Assembly (NCBI GenBank): GCA_964592855.1
Contig: CAZQKI010000081.1
Coordinates: forward strand, 1 to 18,937
Source: JAAYLN01 sp964592855
Lineage (GTDB): Bacteria; Verrucomicrobiota; Kiritimatiellia; RFP12; JAAYLN01
DNA: 18,937 nt
Direction of reading: 5' to 3'
In this document: positions 1-6,919 of the stretch, piece after piece
Layout of the letters: the number at the start of each line of letters is the position of its first letter
Position numbering within the stretch: the stretch's first letter is position 1
Translations under genes and position numbers: made by a program
The notes under the pieces: model-generated
Seen by the model: the letters and a program-made list of their open reading frames with translations, nothing else
Told to the model about the DNA's origin: nothing
The model's database searches: none

Positions 1-10
1 TCAACCAGCA

Positions 11-196
11 TCAAAAAGGCCATATGACTTTTCCGCGTTTCGCCGAAGAGCCGATCTTGAAGTGTTTCCGCGACACTTCGGGGTCGTCGATCTGCACCCA
101 GTAGCCTCCCGCCCGTCCGTAGACGGTACCGGCCGCCTCCACGGGATAGACGACCTCGACCAATCCGTCGCGAAGTTTCACCAGTCTGGCTTCCAT
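11..196 (-). CDS. Small FHA-like hypothetical protein (61 aa)
   Basis: This reading frame encodes about 61 residues beginning MEARLVKL and ending KRGKVIWPF. The middle contains YGR, then IDDPEVSRKHFKI, which resembles the GR...SRxH core of forkhead-associated (FHA) phosphothreonine-binding domains. A full FHA domain is about 90-100 residues, so this would be only a core or a chance likeness. I chose the ATG at 196 because GGAG lies 9 nt upstream on the minus strand. The ATG at 211 (MENPNMEARL) is an alternative with no clear Shine-Dalgarno sequence. The frame stays open far upstream, but that part is low-complexity, Arg/Pro-rich and does not look coded. It is the last gene in the leftward direction within the window, separated from the TPR gene by a gene-free stretch. 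Function is unknown. Confidence 0.55.
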   Translation of the reverse strand: MEARLVKLRDGLVEVVYPVEAAGTVYGRAGGYWVQIDDPEVSRKHFKIGSSAKRGKVIWPF

Positions 197-341
197 ATTC
201 GGGTTCTCCATTCGCACATGAAATCCGAGTTCAGTTGTATTGACAGTACCATCGTTACGTCCGGAATTCCAGAACGAATCGAGGAATCGAGGAGGCTTGC
301 GATCCTCGACGGCATCGGGGCGCGCCTTTCGGCGTTGCCCG

Positions 342-407
342 CCATGCACCTGGAGACCGCGGTCCTCCGCGGGCGAGGCATGGAGAACGCCCGCCGGGGA
401 CGGCGGG
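342..407. repeat. Cluster of inverted repeats
   Basis: Three palindromic structures are packed together. Outer arms CCATGC (342-347) and GCATGG (378-383) enclose the perfect 10-bp palindrome GACCGCGGTC (355-364). An alternative hairpin there is CCGCGG-TCCT-CCGCGG (357-372). Next to it is a perfect 7-bp stem CCCGCCG-GGGA-CGGCGGG (390-407). No T-tract follows on either strand, so it is not a standard terminator. It could be a structured RNA or part of an interspersed repeat. Confidence 0.5.
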
Positions 408-442
408 GGCCAGTGCTGCCCTTGCCGCCGGTTGCTTCTCAA

Positions 443-478
443 AAGCTTTGTCGCAAGCTTTGTCGCGAGCTTTGTCGC
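443..478. repeat. Three tandem copies of a 12-bp repeat
   Basis: AAGCTTTGTCGC occurs at 443-454 and 455-466, and GAGCTTTGTCGC at 467-478. Because the unit is a multiple of three, both strands stay open here and give repetitive tripeptide-like translations, which explains spurious frames over this region. Confidence 0.85.
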
Positions 479-550
479 GTGTTCGATGAGGCGTATGGGA
501 AGGTGACCAGCGTCTGGTTGCCCACGCGCAGGGTGTCGCCGCTCGTATCC

Positions 551-570
551 GATCAGGGCGGGGCCTGATC
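551..570 (-). terminator. Stem-loop over the TPR gene stop codon
   Basis: A perfect 7-bp inverted repeat, GATCAGG / CCTGATC, with a 6-nt loop spans the last codons and stop of the leftward TPR gene. There is no T-run downstream, so it could be a transcript-stabilising 3' hairpin or a weak terminator rather than a classical intrinsic one. Confidence 0.35.
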
Positions 571-1428
571 CAGCAGGTGCTTCAGGGAACGGACGACCTG
601 ATGCTGCGGGTTGATCGACTCCGCTTCGGCGAGGCAGGTCCGTATCCGTTCGCGGTCGCCCCGACGCGCGGCCAGATGCCCCAGATAGTCGAGCGTCCGC
701 ATCCTGAGAATCTGCGCATCGGCATCGTCCGGGCGCCCGTCCAGGGGGTTGTTCGCCAGGGCCTGCTCGAACCACCGTTCCGCCTCCTCCGGCTGCTTCA
801 TCTGGTTCAGATAGCGTTCGCCCAGCGTGAAGGCCAGGTCGGGACTTCCGGGATTGGCCGCCACCCCCTGCTTCAGCAGCCGGATGCCCACGGCGGGATT
901 GCCCGTCTGGCGCAACAGCACATAGTCCCCGATCTGGTAGGCCTGGATGCTGTTGGGCGACGCCCGGCAGGCGGCCCAGATCCAGGGCAGCAGTTCGTCA
1001 AACTCCGTGTCCGCGAGATGCCGGTGAGCCGGCGCATGCAGGCGCTGGTTCAGCCATTGCCAGGGATCAGGGGAGGACTGCGCCGCATCCGGCACCGCGT
1101 CCATCGGATGCTCGGCCGACGCATCCGCGTGTTCTTCGTCATGCTCCGCGTGTTCACCGTCCTGCTCTGCGTGCGCCTCGTGGTCGTGCTCCTCCATCCC
1201 CGTGCAGTCCGCGTGCGCCATGCCACCGTGGAAATAGAGGTCGGCCCGGTCGAGCATGGCCTTGCCGAGTTCCCGCCGGGCATCGCCGAGAATGAGCTGC
1301 AGCACATCGTCTCCCGGCACCTGCGGCATCCCGTCGGCATAATGCGCGGGGATGGCCTGCGCCAGAACAACGACCAGCAGCAGCAACAGCGCGATGCCGA
1401 ACAGCGTATTGTGGCAGCCTCTTTTCAT
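553..1428 (-). CDS. TPR-repeat protein with N-terminal membrane anchor and His/acid-rich patch
   Basis: The 291-residue protein starts MKRGCHNTLF and has one hydrophobic segment (about 9-28), so it is probably a signal-anchored or exported protein. Residues about 79-107 are extremely rich in His, Glu, Asp and Ala (HDHEAH, GEHAEHDEEH), a composition typical of metal-binding loops. From about 160 to 285 there are helical pairs of tetratricopeptide type (for example NPAVGIRLLKQGVAANPGSPDLAFTLG is one unit in content), suggesting a scaffold role. The ATG at 1428 was chosen because it follows the permease stop by 10 nt and has AGGTG upstream; a longer frame to 1554 would overlap the permease gene. 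Gene order makes it the third member of an ABC ATPase-permease-TPR operon, so it probably works with that transporter. Substrate is unknown. Confidence 0.75.
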   Translation of the reverse strand: MKRGCHNTLFGIALLLLLVVVLAQAIPAHYADGMPQVPGDDVLQLILGDARRELGKAMLDRADLYFHGGMAHADCTGMEEHDHEAHAEQDGEHAEHDEEHADASAEHPMDAVPDAAQSSPDPWQWLNQRLHAPAHRHLADTEFDELLPWIWAACRASPNSIQAYQIGDYVLLRQTGNPAVGIRLLKQGVAANPGSPDLAFTLGERYLNQMKQPEEAERWFEQALANNPLDGRPDDADAQILRMRTLDYLGHLAARRGDRERIRTCLAEAESINPQHQVVRSLKHLLDQAPP

Positions 1429-1438
1429 GGCGTTCGGG

Positions 1439-2221
1439 CTACACCTTTTTCCGGCGGAAGATGGCGCCGGCTGCGGCCAGGCAGAGCGCGGCATAGCCCA
1501 CCGCATAGCCGAGCGCAGCAAAACAGACGCCCCATTGAACCGGCGGCCACTCATGCACCACCCGCTGGCGCAGATCGAAGAACTCGAGATGCGGACCCAC
1601 CCAGTGGACCGCGGCCAGGATCCACTTCCCCGGTGCGGGCTGGGCGTCGATCAACGCCGGCAGGCGCTGTCCGAAGAAGAGCATGCCGACCCCCACGATG
1701 GCGCAGAGCGTGAGGTTGGCGGAGGGGGTCATGACCAGCGACCCCAGCAGGCCGAGCGCGGCGAGGACCAGCAGAAAGCCGGCATGGAGCAGAAACGCCT
1801 GGATGAAGATCTCCGGGAACCAGAGCCCCTGCCGCAGGCCGGTCAGCAGGCCATAGGCCAGGTAGAAGATCGCCAGCGCGGAGAGCGAGGCGAAGCAGGC
1901 TCCCAGGTATTTGCCGAACAGGAGGGTGCCCCGCTCCACGGGCTTGGCCAGGAGCGGAAACAGCGTCCGGCTTTCAAACTCGGGGGGGAAGAGGCGCGCC
2001 GAGACGCCGAGGGTGATCGCCGCCGAGAAGACCCACACGAGCAGCAGGGCCAGCTCGTTGACGTAGCGGCTGGCGCCCTTGACGCCGAACGGCGTGCAGA
2101 AGGCGAGCGGGCAGAGGATCAGCAGGCTCAGCACCAGGACGACGGCCAGGTCCTTGCGCCGGTAGAGTTCCAGCACCGCCAGCTTCGCCAGGGCGTTCAG
2201 TTGCCGCAACCGGAGCTTCAT
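1439..2221 (-). CDS. ABC-2 type transporter permease
   Basis: This 260-residue integral membrane protein has about six hydrophobic segments, starting near residue 26 (DLAVVLVLSLLILCPLAF) and ending with a last helix before the basic tail FRRKKV. The cytoplasmic stretch FESRTLFPLLAKPVERGTLLFGKYLG between the second and third segments is characteristic of ABC-2 permeases of the NosY / gliding-type family. Its ATG overlaps the ATPase stop by 4 nt (ATGA), so the two are translationally coupled and form one transporter. The substrate cannot be read from the sequence. The downstream His-rich TPR protein hints at a metal or at a cell-envelope role, as in NosFY, but this is inference. Confidence 0.85.
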   Translation of the reverse strand: MKLRLRQLNALAKLAVLELYRRKDLAVVLVLSLLILCPLAFCTPFGVKGASRYVNELALLLVWVFSAAITLGVSARLFPPEFESRTLFPLLAKPVERGTLLFGKYLGACFASLSALAIFYLAYGLLTGLRQGLWFPEIFIQAFLLHAGFLLVLAALGLLGSLVMTPSANLTLCAIVGVGMLFFGQRLPALIDAQPAPGKWILAAVHWVGPHLEFFDLRQRVVHEWPPVQWGVCFAALGYAVGYAALCLAAAGAIFRRKKV

Positions 2222-2943
2222 GGCCGGACCTCCTCTTCAAGCAGACGCAGGAAGATCCGCTCCAGATTCTGATGTCCGTCGCCGGCAGCCTCCTGCATCG
2301 TTCCGCACCAGACGAGGGCGCCTTGCTTCAGAATCGCCGCACGGTCGCAGATCAGTTCGGCCTCCGACAGTTCATGCGACGAGAAGAAGATCGTCTTGCC
2401 CTGCCCCCGCAGTTCGAGGATCAAGTCGCGGAAGTGGATGCGCGCCAGCGGATCGAGTCCGGTGAAGGGTTCGTCGAGGATCAGCAGATCGGGGTCATGC
2501 AGGAGCGCCTGCGCAATGCCCGCCCGCTGCAGCATTCCCTTGGAGTAATGGCGCAGCAGCCGGTTGCCGGCATCGGCAAGCCCCACCCGCTCGATCAGCA
2601 TCGCCGCGCGCGCGCGGATCGTGGCGGGGTCCATGCCGCAGACGCCGCCGTAAAACCGCAGCAGCTCATGCACATTCAGGTACGGGTAGTAGTAGGCCGT
2701 CTCGGGCATGTAGCCGATCTTCCGGCGCGTCGCCGCGTCCCCGGGATCGCCGCCGAGGACCGTGACGGATCCCTGGTCGGGGCGGAAAAAGCCCAGCAGC
2801 ATCTTGATGGTGGTCGTCTTGCCGGCCCCGTTCGTTCCCAGAAATCCCAGGATCTCCCCCTGCCGGACCGTCAGCGAAAGCCCGTTCACGGCCCGCATGG
2901 CGCCAAACGATTTCGACACCGCATTGATCTGGACAACATCCAT
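2218..2943 (-). CDS. ABC transporter ATP-binding protein
   Basis: This 241-residue ATPase drives the adjacent ABC-2 permease. Visible motifs are Walker A GTNGAGKT (36-43), a Q-loop region near 80-90, signature YSKGM (133-137, the usual ABC-2 variant of LSGGQ), Walker B LLILDEP (153-159), the D-loop GLDP, and the switch histidine in SSHELSE (H190). The N-terminal layout (MDVVQINAVSKSFG) and length are normal for the CcmA/NosF/GldA-like group. The start has GGGGG 7 nt upstream. It lies 54 nt after the glycosyltransferase-like gene, with no terminator between them, so the two may be co-transcribed. Confidence 0.93.
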   Translation of the reverse strand: MDVVQINAVSKSFGAMRAVNGLSLTVRQGEILGFLGTNGAGKTTTIKMLLGFFRPDQGSVTVLGGDPGDAATRRKIGYMPETAYYYPYLNVHELLRFYGGVCGMDPATIRARAAMLIERVGLADAGNRLLRHYSKGMLQRAGIAQALLHDPDLLILDEPFTGLDPLARIHFRDLILELRGQGKTIFFSSHELSEAELICDRAAILKQGALVWCGTMQEAAGDGHQNLERIFLRLLEEEVRP

Positions 2944-2997
2944 TGCACATCCCCCGCAAAAACTCAGAGGTAGAATACCCTTTTCATCAGCGGGACT

Positions 2998-5031
2998 CTA
3001 TTGAAAAAACCAGTAGGAAAAGGAGACATGATCGCCGAAGATCTCCAGTTTCGTCCGCGCGGCAGTCGTCGCGGCCCCGGGGATCGCGAAGGAGACTTCG
3101 CTGAAGGCGGTGTCATTCGTGCTGATCGGCAGCGACACGATTCCCATCTCCGTTCCATCCACGAAAATACGGAGATTCAGCGGCGACTGAAAGGACAACG
3201 TCTGGTTCGAATCGAAGTAGCCTGCCCCCTGCGCGGTGTATTGCATCGTGCCCGCGGTGCGGAGCACCACCCGGGTCTCCTTGCCGGGCGGCAATGCGAC
3301 GACCATCTCCTCCCAGCCGAGGACCGGACGCCCGATCTCCAGGAGGGTCTGGCCGCCAATTTCACCGGTCTTGCACAAGGCGGGATACCGCACGCCATGA
3401 AAGCGGCTGAAGGTGCGGTAGGCGCAACGGCGTTCATCTTCCTGATAGCCGACATCCAGGCGCTCGACCAGCCGCTGGCCCGCGTTCGTGGCGATCACGG
3501 GCATAATGGCCCGATCCAGCACCTCCCATTTGGCCATCCGCATATGGGGATCCTTGACGTTGAGCGCCAGCGGCTGCCCGCACAGCGGCGAGATGTCCGC
3601 CACGCCCATCGTCAGTTCACGCGTGGGCAGCGACCACGCATCAAAGCGCTTTGCGGGATCATGCTTGAGCCGCTCGATGTTCGTGATCGGATCGGCGGAG
3701 AGAAACTCGGGGGAGTAGATGCCGGAAAGGTGGACAAAGCGGTGTCCGGGCCAGGCGTAGACGAATGCGCTGGAGGGGCCGCCGATTTTCGCCTGCGCCG
3801 GCAAATGCGCGCCGGCCGACCGCAGCCCGTCGAAAGACTGCTGGTTCACCTGGCAATTGATGGCGTAGATGGTTCCCTGCGTGACCGCGCCGAACACTTG
3901 AAAAGCGGCCATGCCGGACAGCATCCAGATCCACCCCCGCTTGCCCGGCAGGCGTTCGCCGACCCAGACGATGCCGTAGGCGATGTAGAGGAGCCCGATC
4001 GGCATGCACCAGGCCAGGTAGCGATCCTGATTCGTCCCCTGCCACCCGCTGGAGGCGACACTGGCATATCCCAGAAGCGCAGCCGCAAGCCACCAGCCCT
4101 CCCGCCACCCCTCCGACCGTTTTCTGGGAAGCAGCGCCAGTCCGCCCCAGGCGAAAAGCGCGCCCAGCAGCGGCAGGACGTAGCTGTCGCGCGGCAACGC
4201 GCCCGGCATCCCCAGGAAGATCCCCTTGCCCATGTCGAGCGCATCGGCGGCCGTGTGATAAACGGCCAGGAAAAAGGGCTGTTGCTGGAAATGGCCTTTG
4301 TAGAGCACGGAGTGGAACTGGGCCGTTCCCGTCAGCCCGATATTGAAGGCGAACACCGCACCGGCGGAGAGCAGCGCTCCGCCGGCGATGATCCATTCGC
4401 GCCGTTCCACCTGCTGCTGCAGGAACCTGCGGACCACGAGGGCGCCCGCATAGCAGGCGCCCAGCATCATGCCTTCGGGACGGCACCAGGGCGCCAGGAT
4501 CAGCAGCACGGCGAACAACGCCTGGCGCTGCGTCAGCAGCGCCGCGAACAGCGTCGAACTCACCGCCATGAAAAAGCCGACGTCCGATTGCGCCAGCGCG
4601 CAGTAGACGGAGTGGCCGTTCAGCGCGAGCAGGAGGCCCGCCGCCAGATGGCTGCGTGCCGACGGCAGCAACCGCTGGATGATCACGCACCAATTGAACA
4701 GGAAGATCAGATAGAAGAGCGCGTTGAGGAAGAACCCAACGGTGACCAGGGCGTCGTCGTGCGCGCCCAGCCAGTAGGGAAGCGCCAGAATGAAGGGATA
4801 GAGATGCGAGGTGCAACCCGTCGACGGCTTGTCGCCCGGCGTGAAGACAAAGGGCATTCCCGACGCGATCTGCCGGGCCGACTGGCAATACAACAGGGTG
4901 TCGGGCTGGGGGACGGCCAGCGCGGGCGTCGGCGAAGCCATCGACGCGAGCAGGAAATAGATGCAGGCCTGCATCAGGCCGCACAGCAACATGAGTTTGA
5001 GCAGCGGCTTCAATGTCATGGACACCAGCAT
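2998..5031 (-). CDS. GT-C-fold membrane glycosyltransferase-like protein
   Basis: This is a protein of about 677 residues with some ten or eleven hydrophobic segments in its first 380-400 residues and a soluble C-terminal part of about 290 residues. After the first membrane helix comes a loop with PDTLLYCQSARQIASG, the Asp-containing first loop common in GT-C enzymes of the PMT/ArnT/RgtA-type. WCRPEGMMLG matches the RPEG motif frequent in such families. These enzymes use polyprenyl-phosphate sugars outside the cytoplasmic membrane. The C-terminal part ends in beta-rich sequence (FVDGTEMG, KLEIFGDHVSF), probably a beta-sandwich. The start is uncertain: ATGs at 5031 and 5019 both precede the first helix and neither has a strong ribosome binding site. 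No sugar-pathway genes are adjacent, so substrate and acceptor are unknown. Confidence 0.75.
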   Translation of the reverse strand: MLVSMTLKPLLKLMLLCGLMQACIYFLLASMASPTPALAVPQPDTLLYCQSARQIASGMPFVFTPGDKPSTGCTSHLYPFILALPYWLGAHDDALVTVGFFLNALFYLIFLFNWCVIIQRLLPSARSHLAAGLLLALNGHSVYCALAQSDVGFFMAVSSTLFAALLTQRQALFAVLLILAPWCRPEGMMLGACYAGALVVRRFLQQQVERREWIIAGGALLSAGAVFAFNIGLTGTAQFHSVLYKGHFQQQPFFLAVYHTAADALDMGKGIFLGMPGALPRDSYVLPLLGALFAWGGLALLPRKRSEGWREGWWLAAALLGYASVASSGWQGTNQDRYLAWCMPIGLLYIAYGIVWVGERLPGKRGWIWMLSGMAAFQVFGAVTQGTIYAINCQVNQQSFDGLRSAGAHLPAQAKIGGPSSAFVYAWPGHRFVHLSGIYSPEFLSADPITNIERLKHDPAKRFDAWSLPTRELTMGVADISPLCGQPLALNVKDPHMRMAKWEVLDRAIMPVIATNAGQRLVERLDVGYQEDERRCAYRTFSRFHGVRYPALCKTGEIGGQTLLEIGRPVLGWEEMVVALPPGKETRVVLRTAGTMQYTAQGAGYFDSNQTLSFQSPLNLRIFVDGTEMGIVSLPISTNDTAFSEVSFAIPGAATTAARTKLEIFGDHVSFSYWFFQ

Positions 5032-5162
5032 GTCAGAATGCCCGTGCCAGGTCAAGTGCGCCCGACCCCGCGCCCGGGGATACACTTTTTTTGGGGTTGT
5101 TGCTATGCAAAGGAACTGCTTGTCTTCCGACCTGTTGCACGGAATGAACAGGTGGTTGAATC

Positions 5163-5291
5163 ATGAAACTGCTGCCAGCTGGGACGCTTTTCGGCGTTCT
5201 ACTGGGAATTCTGGGCTGCCTGCTGCGGAATCGGCTGACGCGCCTCCCCTTCCTGCTGACGGTCGGCTTGCTTTCAGGCCTGGTTCGCTAA
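5163..5291 (+). CDS. Small membrane protein (42 aa)
   Basis: A 42-codon frame reads MKLLPAGTLFGVLLGILGCL, then a short basic turn (LRNRLTR), then a second hydrophobic run LPFLLTVGLLSGLVR and TAA. AGGTGG at 5150-5155 lies 7 nt before the ATG, a good ribosome binding site. Two hydrophobic segments separated by Arg residues suggest a membrane hairpin. It lies alone on the plus strand, between a leftward membrane gene and the convergent Rrf2-family regulator. No function can be assigned. The alternative is a chance frame; the ribosome binding site and the organised hydrophobicity argue against that. Confidence 0.5.
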   Translation: MKLLPAGTLFGVLLGILGCLLRNRLTRLPFLLTVGLLSGLVR

Positions 5292-5309
5292 GCGCCCCCG
5301 GCACGTCGC

Positions 5310-5756
5310 TCAGATGCAGTAGTCGGTGAAGTTCCCATCGCGGTTGCGCTGACCTTGCTTGTCCAGCAGGGTCTGCAACGTGACCGAAGCCATCAACAGG
5401 CGGATCTGATCATTCAGCCGGGCCCAGATCTGACGGGCCGCACAGGAGGGGATCTGCCGGCACGCATCCGGCTCGCTCACGCAGTCCACCAGCCCGATGC
5501 GACCCTCCATCACCTCGACGACCTCCAGCAACGTGATGTCCTTCGGAAAGCGGGCGAGCTTGTAGCCCCCCTTGGCGCCGCGAACCGACTTCACAAGCCC
5601 CGCCTGGCGCAGCGCAATGATCAGGCGGCTGATGTATTTCTGCGAGATGCCCTGCGCCGCCGCAATGTCCTTGATCATCCGCGGTGCCTCGTCCGGATTC
5701 AAAGCCAGATCAAAGAGAATCCGCAGACCGTACCGCCCCTTTGTAGAAATCTTCAT
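5310..5756 (-). CDS. Rrf2/IscR-family transcriptional regulator
   Basis: The 148-residue protein starts MKISTKGRYGLRILFDLA, the classic Rrf2 N-terminus. A winged helix-turn-helix covers about 27-68, with recognition segment ISQKYISRLI and wing VRGAKGGYKLAR. Three cysteines at 92, 99 and 105 (DCVSEPDAC, then IPSC) lie almost exactly where IscR has its [2Fe-2S] ligands (92, 98, 104), so it probably binds an iron-sulfur cluster. The ATG at 5756 was chosen by family alignment; upstream codons in frame are not conserved in type. It is divergent from cysK-metY, which points to an IscR- or CymR-like role in sensing Fe-S or cysteine status. No isc or suf genes are adjacent, so regulation of the sulfur operon and of itself is the most economical reading. 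Confidence 0.9.
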   Translation of the reverse strand: MKISTKGRYGLRILFDLALNPDEAPRMIKDIAAAQGISQKYISRLIIALRQAGLVKSVRGAKGGYKLARFPKDITLLEVVEVMEGRIGLVDCVSEPDACRQIPSCAARQIWARLNDQIRLLMASVTLQTLLDKQGQRNRDGNFTDYCI

Positions 5757-5853
5757 TGTGCATCCATAAACATGAGTAACTTCGTCGTGTATGAAGGCGC
5801 ATACGACGCCAGCCGCCCGCATGAACCCGCCAAAATGAACCGTTGCAACGAAA

Positions 5854-5882
5854 ACATTAGTAATAATCCGCTTTTAAGTCAA
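5854..5882 (-). promoter_or_regulatory. Candidate promoter of the Rrf2-family gene
   Basis: On the minus strand TTGACT (5877-5882) and TAATGT (5854-5859) are separated by 17 nt. The -35 box is good, the -10 box is weak. Transcription would start near 5847, leaving a leader of about 90 nt. Confidence 0.4.
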
Positions 5883-5904
5883 TCGTTATTCTTTTTCAGA
5901 CCCC

Positions 5905-5933
5905 TTGACAAGCAGAGGATTCTTCGCTAGAGT
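5905..5933 (+). promoter_or_regulatory. Promoter of cysK-metY
   Basis: A perfect -35 box TTGACA (5905-5910) is followed after exactly 17 nt by TAGAGT (5928-5933; four of six consensus bases). Transcription would begin near 5940, about 50 nt before the cysK start codon. The surrounding DNA is clearly more AT-rich than the genes. Confidence 0.7.
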
Positions 5934-5945
5934 AATTCTCATTCT

Positions 5946-5966
5946 CTACCAATCAGGTAGTATTGG
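5946..5966. promoter_or_regulatory. Inverted repeat, candidate Rrf2-family operator
   Basis: CTACC-AATCA-GGTAG (5946-5960) is a perfect 5-bp inverted repeat. It overlaps a second one, CCAAT (5949-5953) and ATTGG (5962-5966). Both lie just downstream of the cysK -10 box, over the probable transcription start, where a bound repressor would block initiation. Assignment to the neighbouring Rrf2 protein is inference from position. Confidence 0.45.
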
Positions 5967-5992
5967 AATAACGGAAATCTGGAGATGGCGTC

Positions 5993-6919
5993 ATGGCGCA
6001 CATTTACAACAACGTCGGCGAGTTGATCGGAAAGACCCCGCTCGTCCGCATCAACACGCTCAACACGGGAGCCGCCGAGGTCCTCGGCAAAGTTGAATCG
6101 TTCAATCCGGGAAGCAGCGTCAAGGACCGGATTGCGCTCGCCATGATCGAAGCGGCTGAACGCGATGGCAAGATCAAGCCGGGCGACTTGCTGATCGAGC
6201 CCACCAGCGGCAACACAGGGATCGGTCTCGCGCTGGTCGCTGCCATCAAAGGCTACAAGCTGATTCTGACGATGCCCGAAACGATGAGCATCGAGCGGCG
6301 CAAACTCCTGCAGGCCTATGGCGCTGCGATCCTGCTCACCGACGGCGCGGCCGGCATGAAAGGGGCCATCGCGAAGGCCCTTGAACTGCACGAAGGCACC
6401 CCAGGCTCCTTCATGCCCCAGCAGTTCGATAACCCGGCCAACCCGGCCGTTCATGCAGCGACCACGGCCGTCGAGATTCTGGCCGATACCGATGGCGCGG
6501 TGGATGTCTTCATCGCCGGTGTCGGCACGGGCGGAACCGTCACGGGCGTGGGACGCGTGCTCAAGGAGAAGATCCCGGGCGTCAGGATCGTCGCGGTCGA
6601 ACCGGATGCCTCCCCCGTTCTATCGGGCGGCAAGCCCGGCCCCCACAAAATCCAGGGCATCGGCGCGGGGTTCGTGCCGAAGAACTTCGATCTCGGCGTC
6701 GTCGACGAAATCGTCCAGGTCTCCGCGGAAACGGCCGGCGCCACCGCCCGCGCCGCCGCCCGGCAGGAGGGCCTGCTCATCGGCATTTCGTCAGGAGCCG
6801 CCCTGTCGGTCGCACTCCAATTCAGCAACCAGCCGGAGTACGCCGGCAAACGCATCGTCGTCCTGCTGCCAGACAGCGGCGAGCGCTACCTCTCAACCTG
6901 GCTTTTTGAGCAACCATGA
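5993..6919 (+). CDS. cysK: Cysteine synthase A (O-acetylserine sulfhydrylase)
   Basis: This 308-residue PLP enzyme makes L-cysteine from O-acetylserine and sulfide in the cytoplasm. The Schiff-base lysine is K44 in NPGSSVKDR, the substrate loop is TSGNTG (71-76), the phosphate-binding glycine loop is GVGTGGT (177-182 region), and SSGAA (266-270) sits near the PLP ring nitrogen. The length is normal. GGAG at 5981-5984 lies 8 nt before the ATG. The stop overlaps the start of metY by 4 nt (ATGA), so both are co-translated from the promoter at 5905-5933. One small oddity is ATTAVEIL near 156-163, where most relatives have TTGPEI. CysM/CysK cannot be separated fully from sequence alone, but CysK fits best. 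Confidence 0.93.
   Translation: MAHIYNNVGELIGKTPLVRINTLNTGAAEVLGKVESFNPGSSVKDRIALAMIEAAERDGKIKPGDLLIEPTSGNTGIGLALVAAIKGYKLILTMPETMSIERRKLLQAYGAAILLTDGAAGMKGAIAKALELHEGTPGSFMPQQFDNPANPAVHAATTAVEILADTDGAVDVFIAGVGTGGTVTGVGRVLKEKIPGVRIVAVEPDASPVLSGGKPGPHKIQGIGAGFVPKNFDLGVVDEIVQVSAETAGATARAAARQEGLLIGISSGAALSVALQFSNQPEYAGKRIVVLLPDSGERYLSTWLFEQP

Larger units (their letters stand above)
197..552. other. Gene-free, hairpin-rich stretch
   Basis: About 356 bases between the TPR gene and the small FHA-like gene hold no convincing gene. Open frames cross it on both strands but give Arg/Pro-rich, low-complexity translations typical of GC-rich noncoding DNA. It contains an inverted-repeat cluster (342-407) and a triplicated 12-bp repeat (443-478), listed separately. 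There is also a short direct repeat of AATCGAGG near 277-291. It may be a degraded or interspersed repeat element, or carry an untranslated RNA. Nothing identifies it further. Confidence 0.5.

Noticed and set aside
11..775. 254-codon minus-strand frame containing the small FHA-like protein
   Set aside because: The upstream two thirds is Arg/Pro-rich, crosses the tandem repeat and overlaps the TPR gene; only the C-terminal part looks coded.
2944..2997. Terminator between the GT-C-like gene and the ABC ATPase gene
   Set aside because: CCCGC and GCGGG can pair but enclose about 30 nt including the T-run, so it is not a terminator; the downstream arm touches the ATPase ribosome binding site, which at most hints at translational control.
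3001..5166. Long plus-strand open frame opposite the GT-C-like gene
   Set aside because: Its translation is Arg/Gln/His-rich without domains and lies exactly antisense to a well-supported membrane protein; it is a GC-content shadow.
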